From positions 89,748 to 153,747 of the IMG/VR virus record IMGVR_UViG_3300002835_000007: 64,000 nucleotides of DNA. The stretch is one strand, 5' to 3'. Positions 27,477 to 34,928 of this stretch are shown piece by piece; position 1 is the stretch's first letter, and every line of letters starts with the position of its first letter. Under the pieces are notes generated by a model. The model searched no databases. It was not told the DNA's origin and worked only from the letters and a program-made list of their open reading frames with translations. Source of the DNA: a virus. The position numbers and the translations under genes were made by a program.

Positions 27477-27983
27477 ATGGAATGGAAAAGAAACGACAAA
27501 TTAATCGATGAACCAATAATTGAATATTTGGAAAAAGTTATCGAAGAAGAATTAACTAAAGGTTATTCAATGAGAGTATCAATTGGTACTGACTCACAAA
27601 AAGCTGAAAAAGGAACTTATAAGTTCGCTACTGTTATCCTTATTAAAACAAGTGAGGATTTAGGTGGTGTTGTTGTTGGACGTGGTGGTTTAATCATTTC
27701 GTCAACATATTATCATGCCTTTAAACAGACTAATAAAGAGTTGGTTAATGAGAGAATGGTATATGAAGTTGGTAAGTCGGTTGAAGTCGCTTATGGATTA
27801 GCACCGTTGTTAGATTTATATGATATTCCATTAGAAATACACGCTGACATTAATCCAGACCCAACACATGAGTCTAACAAAGCTTTACAACAAGCTGTTG
27901 GTTATATTTTAGGTATGGGTTATGAGTTCAAGGTTAAACCAGATGCATGGGCTGCTTCTTCTGCTGCCGATAAAAAATGTTAA
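27477..27983 (+). CDS. YkuK/DUF458-type RNase-H-fold protein
   Basis: A 168-residue protein that matches the YkuK (DUF458) family over its full length: IGTDSQ near residue 36, FATVI, GGVVVGRGGL, LEIHADINPDP near residue 120, SNKALQQAVGYILGMGY and a terminal KPDAWAASSAADKKC. The conserved acidic residues fit an RNase-H-like fold; nuclease activity is presumed from the fold rather than shown. It sits alone between a terminator and a small gene. Confidence 0.82.
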   Translation: MEWKRNDKLIDEPIIEYLEKVIEEELTKGYSMRVSIGTDSQKAEKGTYKFATVILIKTSEDLGGVVVGRGGLIISSTYYHAFKQTNKELVNERMVYEVGKSVEVAYGLAPLLDLYDIPLEIHADINPDPTHESNKALQQAVGYILGMGYEFKVKPDAWAASSAADKKC

Positions 27984-28028
27984 TTAAATCTTTATATTTT
28001 GAAACATTATTTATATATTTATACTAAA

Positions 28029-28193
28029 ATGGTTATTATGAAAAAATATGGGTTAACGAATAAATCTGGAGATGTTATAAATACAATTTCAGCTAATAAT
28101 TTTGAAGAAGCTATAGAATTCTTTTGTTTTAGAAAAAAATTTGATAGGAACACATTATTGCATTTATTTGATGTGGTTGAAATTGAAAATTAA
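28029..28193 (+). CDS. Small hypothetical protein, 54 aa
   Basis: Starts considered: ATG 28029 (MVIMKKYG) and ATG 28038 (MKKYG); the upstream TTG at 27999 is unlikely. A late-like ATATTTATAC (28012-28021) lies just before. The product (KKYGLTNKSGDVINTISANNFEEAIEFF...) is a single small alpha/beta domain with no assigned activity. I do not know the family. Confidence 0.6.
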   Translation: MVIMKKYGLTNKSGDVINTISANNFEEAIEFFCFRKKFDRNTLLHLFDVVEIEN

Positions 28194-28227
28194 TTTTTAA
28201 TAAATTGTGTTTTTTAAAAAATAACAC

Positions 28228-28240
28228 ATATTTATAAATA
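28228..28240 (+). promoter_or_regulatory. T4-late-like promoter motif
   Basis: ATATTTATAAATA, about 30 bases before the ATG at 28270. Confidence 0.6.
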
Positions 28241-28269
28241 AAAATAAGATTTAATTAAAACTTAGAAAA

Positions 28270-28476
28270 ATGTCAAACGGTAAAAAAGTTGTTGCTATTA
28301 AAGAATCTAAATTAATAGATTTGATAGATAATATTGTTAATGAAGCTGTTGCTATCCAAAAACAAGAATGGATTCAAGAAAACGCTAAAGCTAACGAGAA
28401 TAAAAATGCTATCTTAGAAGGTAAAATTGCTAAGTTAGAAGCTAAATTCAAAGCTTTAACTGAAAGTAAAAAATAA
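28270..28476 (+). CDS. Small coiled-coil protein, 68 aa
   Basis: An almost entirely helical protein with heptad spacing (ILEGKIAKLEAKFKALTESKK). The N-terminus MSNGKKVVAIKESKLIDL includes IKE-S and the C-terminus LTE-S, both fitting (I/L)xE cleavage sites. With the late motif upstream, a small head-core or internal protein is a reasonable guess. A good terminator follows at 28507-28537, so it is a single-gene unit. Confidence 0.65.
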   Translation: MSNGKKVVAIKESKLIDLIDNIVNEAVAIQKQEWIQENAKANENKNAILEGKIAKLEAKFKALTESKK

Positions 28477-28506
28477 TATCTATCGTTTAGTAAAGAAATT
28501 AAAATT

Positions 28507-28537
28507 AGGTTGGGAAATAATTCTCAACCTTTTTTTG
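28507..28537 (+). terminator. Rho-independent terminator
   Basis: AGGTTGGGAA (28507-28516) pairs with TTCTCAACCT (28521-28530, one G.T), followed by seven T. Confidence 0.85.
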
Positions 28538-28547
28538 TTTTGAGTTC

Positions 28548-28557
28548 ATATTTATTT
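28548..28557 (+). promoter_or_regulatory. T4-late-like promoter motif
   Basis: ATATTTATTT, 10 bases before the ATG at 28568. Confidence 0.45.
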
Positions 28558-28567
28558 TAAAAGTTTT

Positions 28568-29257
28568 ATGAATTCAATTATTGAAAAGTTACAAAGAGAA
28601 GAAAAACCATTAACATCAGTCGTAGAAAAAGATGAGTTTATTGTTGCAAGCGAAACAGCATTTGATTGTTTGTTTGATGGAACTTCAACATTTTACCCAT
28701 GGAAATTACCTTCTACCCTACCCAAACAATTTAAGATAGGTGTTATTGTAGGTTCTAGTGGTTCTGGTAAATCAACTTTGTTAAAACATTTTGGTTTGGA
28801 AGAACAACCAACATGGGATGACAATAAATCAATCATATCACATTTTGAAAATCCAGAGGACGGAATCAATAGATTAAGTTCAGTTGGATTCAATTCTATA
28901 CCATCATGGTATAAACCATATAGTGTATTATCCAACGGAGAGAAATTTAGGGCTGATTTAGCTCGTAAGATAACATCAAATGCTGTCATAGATGAATACA
29001 CCTCGGTAGTTGATAGAAATGTTGCTAGAGCGGCTTCTGTGGCTTTATCTAGATACGTTAAAAATAATGACGTAACAAATATTGTAATATCCACATGTCA
29101 TATGGATGTGGTCGAATGGCTGGAGCCAGATTGGGTTATTAATACGGACACGGGTGAACTGATGGACGGTTTTTTTTTGTCCGCCCAGAAATCAATGTCA
29201 AAGTATATCGCACAACAAATGATGGTTGGGGAATGTTTAAAGACCATCACTATTTAG
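28568..29257 (+). CDS. ABC-type ATPase
   Basis: A 229-residue soluble ABC ATPase: Walker A GSSGSGKST (about residues 62-70), a signature-like LSNGEKFRADLAR (about 121-133), Walker B AVIDEYTS (about 139-146) and a switch histidine in STCHMD (about 175). No transmembrane partner is encoded nearby, so it is not a transporter component by context. It overlaps the GNAT acetyltransferase gene by 25 bases, so the two proteins are likely made together and may work as one ATP-dependent modification enzyme (inference). Confidence 0.8.
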   Translation: MNSIIEKLQREEKPLTSVVEKDEFIVASETAFDCLFDGTSTFYPWKLPSTLPKQFKIGVIVGSSGSGKSTLLKHFGLEEQPTWDDNKSIISHFENPEDGINRLSSVGFNSIPSWYKPYSVLSNGEKFRADLARKITSNAVIDEYTSVVDRNVARAASVALSRYVKNNDVTNIVISTCHMDVVEWLEPDWVINTDTGELMDGFFLSAQKSMSKYIAQQMMVGECLKTITI

Positions 29258-29661
29258 ATTCAAGTATAAATAAAGCGTCTAGATGTTATGTTGCAGTATG
29301 GGAAGATACGGTTATTGGTTTTTTATCATCAATAACTATGCCTAGTGGTACATTAAAAAACGCATGGAGGGGTCATAGAGTCGTTGTGCTGCCAGATTTT
29401 CAAGGAATGGGTATAGGTGTTAGATTTATTGAAGCAGTCGCTCAAATACACTTAGATGAAAGTCATAGATTTTTTTCTAGAAGTTCACACCCTAAGATGT
29501 ATGATTATATGATTAAATCGAATAAATGGAAACCAACATCTAAGAATAAGAAATTAAGGACTGACGTAACGCATGATAAGTTATTCAACAATCATTACGT
29601 TGATAATAAAAGAATATGTGGCAGTTTTGAATATATTGGTGAAATAAAAAAGGAGGTTTAA
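29233..29661 (+). CDS. GNAT-family acetyltransferase-like protein
   Basis: A 142-residue protein with the GNAT core: CYVAVWEDTVIGFLSS (beta 2-3), then HRVVVLPDFQGMGIGVRFIEAVA, where the QGMGIG loop binds the acyl-CoA pyrophosphate. The phage Mu Mom DNA-modification enzyme belongs to the same superfamily, and the LPDFQGMGIG context is compatible with a Mom-like role, but substrate residues cannot be judged by eye. The start lies within the end of the ABC ATPase gene. Terminator at 29646-29674. Confidence 0.75.
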   Translation: MFKDHHYLDSSINKASRCYVAVWEDTVIGFLSSITMPSGTLKNAWRGHRVVVLPDFQGMGIGVRFIEAVAQIHLDESHRFFSRSSHPKMYDYMIKSNKWKPTSKNKKLRTDVTHDKLFNNHYVDNKRICGSFEYIGEIKKEV

Positions 29662-29674
29662 AACCTCCTTTTCT
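29646..29674. terminator. Bidirectional terminator
   Basis: AAGGAGGTTT (29650-29659) pairs with AAACCTCCTT (29661-29670). It lies between the convergent GNAT gene and the 29678-31123 gene. Confidence 0.85.
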
Positions 29675-29677
29675 TAT

Positions 29678-31123
29678 TTAGTTACCATAATATTTTATTG
29701 CGTCTTGAGCTGTTATACCTATTCCTTTTTCTTGCATTTCTTTATTGAAATCTTGTTGTTGTATTGGTCCTTGTTTGATGTAATTTATTGCATTTTTAAA
29801 ATACTCTGAATCTCTAATAGTTTTTAAAGGACTTACACCATAAGGTTGTTTACTAGATTTAGCAACTGTATAATCAGCAATTTTATCACCTTTATTAAAA
29901 GAAGCGTTGCTTCTCATTTCTTCTTTTTTTGTTTGACCAAAACCATGTATTGCTAATTCTATTTCAGATGGTTTTTCCTTGAACGCCCAACCACCACTAG
30001 CATTACCTTGTTGGTCTTTAAATAATTTAGCCTTAACAGTTTTAGTTTGACCATTATTTGCAGTAACTGTTATTAATTTAATACCTTGTTGTTCTTCTTC
30101 TGGAGTTAAAACAGTGTTTTCATCAGCAGCGTCTACAACAGTATATTCAATACCATGTACGTTTGTGTTATAACCATGTACATCACCTTCTTTAGCACAT
30201 GATTGAACTAAACCACTTGCAGCGATTAAACACGCAAAAACAAATTCTCTAGCACCTTCTTCTAAATTAGGGTTTAATAATTTTTCTTCTCCATTAGGGT
30301 ATATTAATTTTACTGGTACATCGTCAACCATATCTGCTGGTACACCAGCTTTCATTAATTCATTATCTAAATTTTTTGGTTCGTTTGGTTGTAGATTTTC
30401 TCTAAGCAATTTTTTAATAAAACTTTTTGTTTCATTTGTTTTTTTACCCCAATACTTTTTAGCTTCTTTTTCCATTTTTTCAATTCTATCATAATAATCT
30501 GGAAATTCAGATACATGGTCTTCAGCAATTTCAGTTTGTTTTTCTTCATCACTAGTGTGCTCAGATTCAATCTTTTTTCCTTTTTTTATTTGGTCTTTAA
30601 CCATTTTTGTTGTAACATCAAATTTATCAGCAATTTCTTTTGGTGTTAGCTTATCAGCTTTACCACCTTTTAATTTGTTTGATTCGTTAAGTTTTTTCTT
30701 ATCCATAATTTTTTTTATTAAATTGAAGGTGATTATAAACACTGAACCACCAGGCAGCATAAACACAGCACCATACCCTAAACTTTTTAAAAGTTTTTTA
30801 AGGTCATCACCTATTTTTGTTTTTTGTTCTTTTGTTAATTCTTGACCAGTTTTGATTGATTTAACAATTGTCTTTACTGCATCTGAAGTGTTAACTACAT
30901 TATCTTTGATTGAATCTTTAATGTTAACTATCGCAGCATACATTTTATCTCTACCTACAGCGATTAAACTTTCATTTAGTTCTTCTAATTCTTCTGTTTT
31001 AACATTAGCGTGAAGAGCACCTAAATAATCATTAACATCACCAGTAGTACAACCAACTTTTTTTTCGCTACCTTTTTTATAAACGCAATCTTTATCACCA
31101 ACTTCTCTATGTGTATATGGCAT
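29678..31123 (-). CDS. Multi-domain virion-type protein, possible polyprotein, 481 aa
   Basis: Leftward. Parts in order: a Cys-containing DKDCVYKKGSEKKVGCTTGDV start (about 9-29); NES and LNES sites near residues 50 and 147; a hydrophobic FMLPGGSVFIITF segment near 122; a DUF5661-like block (IESEHTSDEEKQTEIAEDH, then PDYYDRIEKME) near 184-218; an internal SFIKKLLRENL (near 236) identical in type to the capsid-targeting N-termini of other genes; then a hydrophobic LIAASGLVQSC and a beta-rich C-terminal domain. It may be cut by the prohead protease into pieces. Confidence 0.6.
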   Translation of the reverse strand: MPYTHREVGDKDCVYKKGSEKKVGCTTGDVNDYLGALHANVKTEELEELNESLIAVGRDKMYAAIVNIKDSIKDNVVNTSDAVKTIVKSIKTGQELTKEQKTKIGDDLKKLLKSLGYGAVFMLPGGSVFIITFNLIKKIMDKKKLNESNKLKGGKADKLTPKEIADKFDVTTKMVKDQIKKGKKIESEHTSDEEKQTEIAEDHVSEFPDYYDRIEKMEKEAKKYWGKKTNETKSFIKKLLRENLQPNEPKNLDNELMKAGVPADMVDDVPVKLIYPNGEEKLLNPNLEEGAREFVFACLIAASGLVQSCAKEGDVHGYNTNVHGIEYTVVDAADENTVLTPEEEQQGIKLITVTANNGQTKTVKAKLFKDQQGNASGGWAFKEKPSEIELAIHGFGQTKKEEMRSNASFNKGDKIADYTVAKSSKQPYGVSPLKTIRDSEYFKNAINYIKQGPIQQQDFNKEMQEKGIGITAQDAIKYYGN

Positions 31124-31127
31124 AATC

Positions 31128-31532
31128 TTATTCGTATATTTCTGGGTGTATTCTACCCCATTTTCTTATTATCACACCAGCAACTGCATTAGCTTCATTT
31201 TCAAATTCACTACCATCCGCACCTGGGTCTTCCGCATCTTCAAAAGCACCACTTATATTTTGTTTATGATGAACTAATTCATGAGCAATTGACCTACATA
31301 CATCGATAATTGCTCTATCTTTAACATAAATCTTAACTCTTTTATCACCATTATTGTAGTAAGCTGTTGTTCTTAAATCTGGTGTTTTTTTAAACGCTAA
31401 TTCAACTTTAACATCATCTTCTATTTTAAGATAATCTTTTGCAAAATTTACGAAATCAGCAACGTCTCTAACATCAGTTTCATCTTTTGTTAAAAGTCTT
31501 TCTCTTAATAATTGTTTAATTGTTGGTTTCAT
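31128..31532 (-). CDS. Zinc metallopeptidase with capsid-targeting-like N-terminus
   Basis: A 134-residue leftward gene. The N-terminus MKPTIKQLLRERLL ends in LRE, the (I/L)xE pattern of prohead-protease sites. The zinc motif HELVHHKQ is near residues 89-96, and ENEANAVAG near residue 113 is the typical downstream glutamate helix of gluzincins. It should be a small HExxH peptidase, possibly delivered with the DNA. The late-like motif TATATTTATAT abuts the ATG. Only four bases separate it from the next leftward gene, so they share a transcript. Confidence 0.72.
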   Translation of the reverse strand: MKPTIKQLLRERLLTKDETDVRDVADFVNFAKDYLKIEDDVKVELAFKKTPDLRTTAYYNNGDKRVKIYVKDRAIIDVCRSIAHELVHHKQNISGAFEDAEDPGADGSEFENEANAVAGVIIRKWGRIHPEIYE

Positions 31533-31544
31533 ACATATAAATAT
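31533..31544 (-). promoter_or_regulatory. Late-like motif abutting a start codon
   Basis: TATATTTATATG on minus, next to the ATG at 31532. Confidence 0.4.
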
Positions 31545-31574
31545 AAAAAAAGGCTGAAAAAAATTCAGCCTTTA
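31544..31574 (-). terminator. Terminator of the ClpC gene
   Basis: AAGGCTGAA (31550-31558) pairs with TTCAGCCTT (31564-31572), with T on the minus strand. Confidence 0.82.
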
Positions 31575-31578
31575 ATTA

Positions 31579-34092
31579 TTATTTTGTTTTTTTAGTCTTT
31601 GCTTGCTTTATGACCAATTCTTCTTTCTTCTCATCGAATGAAACTTCTATGGTTTCACCCTCTTTGAAATTTTCATTTAGAATCTCATCGGCTACTGTGT
31701 CCTCAACATAATGTTGGATTGCTCTAGCTAATGGTCTAGCACCATATGCTTCGTCATAACCTTGTCTTCCTAAGAATTCAATAGCTTCTTTGGTCACATT
31801 TAATTTATAACCCATTTCGATTACACGTTCTTCAAGTTTTTTGATTTCCAAGTAAATAATTTTATGGATATCTTCTTGTGATAAACTTTTGAATACGATA
31901 GCTTCATCAATACGATTTAAAAACTCTGGTTTGAATTTTTTCTTTAATGCTTTTTCAATAATTGAACGAGCTCTATTTTCTTCACCAACAATTGATGCTG
32001 CTGTTTCAAACCCCATTGTTTGACCAAATGTTGCAACTTCTTTAACACCAATGTTTGATGTCATAATAATAAGAGAGTTTTTAAAGTTAATTTTTCTACC
32101 TAAACCATCTGTTAGATGTCCTTCATCTAATAATTGAAGTAAAATATTGAAAACATCTTCATGTGCTTTTTCAATCTCGTCAAATAAAATAACACAATGT
32201 GGTTTACGTCTAACTTTTTCAGTTAACTGACCACCTTGGTCATAACCAACGTAACCTGGAGGTGGACCTACTAATCTAGATACCGAATGTTTCTCCATGT
32301 ATTCTGACATGTCAATTCTAATTAAAGATTCTGCGTCACCATAAACTTGCTCTGCTAAAAATTTAGCTAACAACGTTTTACCGACACCAGTAGGACCTAA
32401 GAAGATAAATGAACCAACTGGTTTGTTTTTATCTTTAATTCCAATTCTATTTCTTTTGATTGCTTTAATAACTTTAGTTACTGCTTCATCTTGACCAATA
32501 ACTTTACCCATTAACTCTTTATCTAAGTTCATTAATCTTTTACTTTCTTGTGTAGATATTTTTGTTAACGGAATACCAGTCATCATTGAAACCACCTCAG
32601 AAATAATTTCAACACCAACTTCAGTAACTTTTTTATCTAAAGTTGATTGCCATTCAGCCATTACTTTTTCTAACTCTTCAGTGATTTTTTTCTCATCATC
32701 ACGAAGTTTAGCTGCTTCTTCATATTTTTGTTTTTTTACAACATCTTTTTTCTTTTCGTTGATTTCTTTAATTTTTGATTCTAATTCTTTAATGTTTTCT
32801 GGTTTTTCAACACCAACATTAGTTGTTGCACCAGCTTCATCCAATACATCAATAGCTTTATCTGGCATAGACCTATCCATGATATATCTAGCAGATAATT
32901 TAACACATTCTTCAATTGCTTCGTCAGTGTATTTTACTTTATGATGATTTTCATATTTTTCTTTGATATTGTTTAAGATAACTTTTGTTTCTTCCAATGT
33001 TGGTTCTTCAACAAGTACTTGTTGGAAACGTCTAGTCAACGCACCATCTTTCTCAATGTTTTCTCTGTATTCATCTAATGTTGTTGCACCAATTACTTGC
33101 AGCTCACCACGTGCTAAAGCTGGTTTAAAGATGTTTGAAGCATCTAGTGAACCAGAAGCATTACCAGCACCTACAATTGTATGTAACTCATCTATAAACA
33201 AGACAACATCTGGATTTGCTTTACATTCTTCTAGAACAGCTTTCATTCTTTCTTCAAACTGTCCACGATATTTTGTACCAGCAACAATTGACGCTAAGTC
33301 TAAACTATAAATTTTCTTGTTGATTAATGTTCTAGGTGCGTTACCGTCTTTAATAAGTTGAGCAAGTCCTTCAACAATAGATGTTTTACCAACACCAGGC
33401 TCACCTATCAAAACTGGATTATTCTTTTTTCTTCTAGATAAAATTTGAGATACTCTTTTGATTTCTTTTTCACGACCAACAACTGGGTCAATTTCACCTT
33501 TTTCAACAGCTTTAGATACATCTCTACAGAAATTATCTAACACTGGAGTTTTACTTTTGTTTTCAACAATTTTACTTTTCTTTCTAAAACTTTCAGTTTC
33601 GTCATTATCATCATCAATTGAACTGTTAGTAAACTTATCACCAGATGGTGAATCTAACTTAACAATTCGTCTAAAATCGTAATAGTTTAACCCAATTTTG
33701 CTTAAAAATTCAGAAATATTATTTTTATTGTTCAACATAACTAATAGTATATGTTGCGTGTCAATCATGTTATGATTTAACTCTTCACATTGTTTTTCTA
33801 ATTCTTTGATTAACGTTTTTGTTTCATCTGAAAATGGTAACGTTTTTCTAGTGCTAGTATAACCTCTAGGTGTTAAATCATTTTTTCTAATAAAATCAGA
33901 AAACTTATCATATAAATCTATAACATCAAGTTTAAAATGGTCTTTTAACATTTTTGTACACGTGTTATCATTGTCTGCTAATATAGATAAAAGGATATGT
34001 TCTGGTCTTACTTTAACATCTTCAAAAGCTTTAGCTTCTCCAGCTGATTTGCTCATAATCTGTTTTACTTTTGGGTAAACTTCTCTATTCAT
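31579..34092 (-). CDS. clpC: ClpC-type AAA+ protein unfoldase
   Basis: An 837-residue Hsp100 protein, the full length of cellular ClpC. A Clp N-domain repeat pair covers residues 1-145. D1 has Walker A GEPGVGKTS (about 230) and Walker B VVLFIDELHT (about 296). A UVR-like linker helix, KKQKYEEAAKLRDDEKK, is near 445. D2 has GPTGVGKTL (about 565), VILFDEIEKAH and a C-terminal sensor domain. An MGF tripeptide after MTSNIG stands where ClpC/ClpA carry the ClpP-binding loop, so it may dock on host ClpP and redirect proteolysis (inference). No phage clpP is in the window. Confidence 0.9.
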   Translation of the reverse strand: MNREVYPKVKQIMSKSAGEAKAFEDVKVRPEHILLSILADNDNTCTKMLKDHFKLDVIDLYDKFSDFIRKNDLTPRGYTSTRKTLPFSDETKTLIKELEKQCEELNHNMIDTQHILLVMLNNKNNISEFLSKIGLNYYDFRRIVKLDSPSGDKFTNSSIDDDNDETESFRKKSKIVENKSKTPVLDNFCRDVSKAVEKGEIDPVVGREKEIKRVSQILSRRKKNNPVLIGEPGVGKTSIVEGLAQLIKDGNAPRTLINKKIYSLDLASIVAGTKYRGQFEERMKAVLEECKANPDVVLFIDELHTIVGAGNASGSLDASNIFKPALARGELQVIGATTLDEYRENIEKDGALTRRFQQVLVEEPTLEETKVILNNIKEKYENHHKVKYTDEAIEECVKLSARYIMDRSMPDKAIDVLDEAGATTNVGVEKPENIKELESKIKEINEKKKDVVKKQKYEEAAKLRDDEKKITEELEKVMAEWQSTLDKKVTEVGVEIISEVVSMMTGIPLTKISTQESKRLMNLDKELMGKVIGQDEAVTKVIKAIKRNRIGIKDKNKPVGSFIFLGPTGVGKTLLAKFLAEQVYGDAESLIRIDMSEYMEKHSVSRLVGPPPGYVGYDQGGQLTEKVRRKPHCVILFDEIEKAHEDVFNILLQLLDEGHLTDGLGRKINFKNSLIIMTSNIGVKEVATFGQTMGFETAASIVGEENRARSIIEKALKKKFKPEFLNRIDEAIVFKSLSQEDIHKIIYLEIKKLEERVIEMGYKLNVTKEAIEFLGRQGYDEAYGARPLARAIQHYVEDTVADEILNENFKEGETIEVSFDEKKEELVIKQAKTKKTK

Positions 34093-34155
34093 AATTTATA
34101 TTTAATTTAGTTTAATTATGTGCAAAAATACATATAATTTTTTAATTAGTCAATC

Positions 34156-34186
34156 TTGACTTCTAACATAAATATTAGTATATTTG
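34156..34186 (+). promoter_or_regulatory. -33/-7 promoter
   Basis: TTG 34156-34158, 20 bp, TATATTTG 34179-34186. It drives the 34202-36406 unit including thymidylate synthase. Confidence 0.75.
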
Positions 34187-34201
34187 TATAAAAAGTAAAT
34201 A

Positions 34202-34444
34202 ATGAATTCAAATATTATACCTACCTTTAGAAAGGTTGAATTGTTAGTCAAAACAGTTGTAAATGACGTAGTTATGCCTTCGTTAAGTAAGGTTGAATTT
34301 GAAGATGCTGGAATGTTCATAACTGGTAACTACGTGGTAATCACCACGAAAGAATATAATGAAGAGATTAAAGAAGTTATCCAAACATCAAAAATATTTC
34401 ATTTAAATGAGATAAATTCTTATAGAACACATAATAAAAAATAA
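34202..34444 (+). CDS. Hypothetical phage protein, 80 aa
   Basis: Not recognised. A small soluble protein with an N-terminal amphipathic helix (RKVELLVKTVVNDVVMPSLSK) and beta-like strands (FITGNYVVITTKEY). No metal or nucleotide motif. It is the first gene of a unit that continues with a KTSC protein and thymidylate synthase, transcribed from a host-type promoter, so it is probably made in the early or middle phase. Confidence 0.68.
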   Translation: MNSNIIPTFRKVELLVKTVVNDVVMPSLSKVEFEDAGMFITGNYVVITTKEYNEEIKEVIQTSKIFHLNEINSYRTHNKK

Positions 34445-34460
34445 ATAAAAATAAAAAAGT

Positions 34461-34928
34461 ATGATTTTAAAAAGAAAAGAAAAAGACGGAATCGTAAAAG
34501 CAATTTATTCGTCATCAAACATTTGTGCATCGGTTTACAACACTGTTACAAATGAATTAACAATTATTTTCAGTAATGGAGGCCAATACAAATACGTTGA
34601 TGTTGCAGCAACTGATTACATGCGTTTTGAAACAGCAGATAGTCAAGGTTCAGTGTTAAACACAAACATCAAAAAATACACTAGCAGCAAATTGGATAAT
34701 GTTGACACAACTGAAATATTAAAAGAAGTAGAACAAATTAAAGATTTAGAAGTATCACAGATTACACCAGATGCTGCTGTAAAAGAAATGTTACAAAACA
34801 TGAGTGATATTATCAGCAACTATTTGAAAAATGGTAATGTAACAACAGCTTCATTAACTGGATTAAAAGATAAAATTTCAACTTTTGAAAAAGTTAAAAA
34901 TTTAAAACCAGAAATTGTCCATGAATAA
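34461..34928 (+). CDS. KTSC-domain protein
   Basis: A 155-residue protein. Residues about 12-70 match the KTSC domain: IVKAIYSSSNICASVYN, LTIIFSNGGQYKYVDV, then YMRFETADSQGSVLNTNIKKY. KTSC domains occur alone or with lysyl-tRNA synthetase-like proteins and have no settled function. The C-terminal half is a charged helical extension. Its last eight bases overlap the thymidylate synthase start. Confidence 0.78.
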   Translation: MILKRKEKDGIVKAIYSSSNICASVYNTVTNELTIIFSNGGQYKYVDVAATDYMRFETADSQGSVLNTNIKKYTSSKLDNVDTTEILKEVEQIKDLEVSQITPDAAVKEMLQNMSDIISNYLKNGNVTTASLTGLKDKISTFEKVKNLKPEIVHE

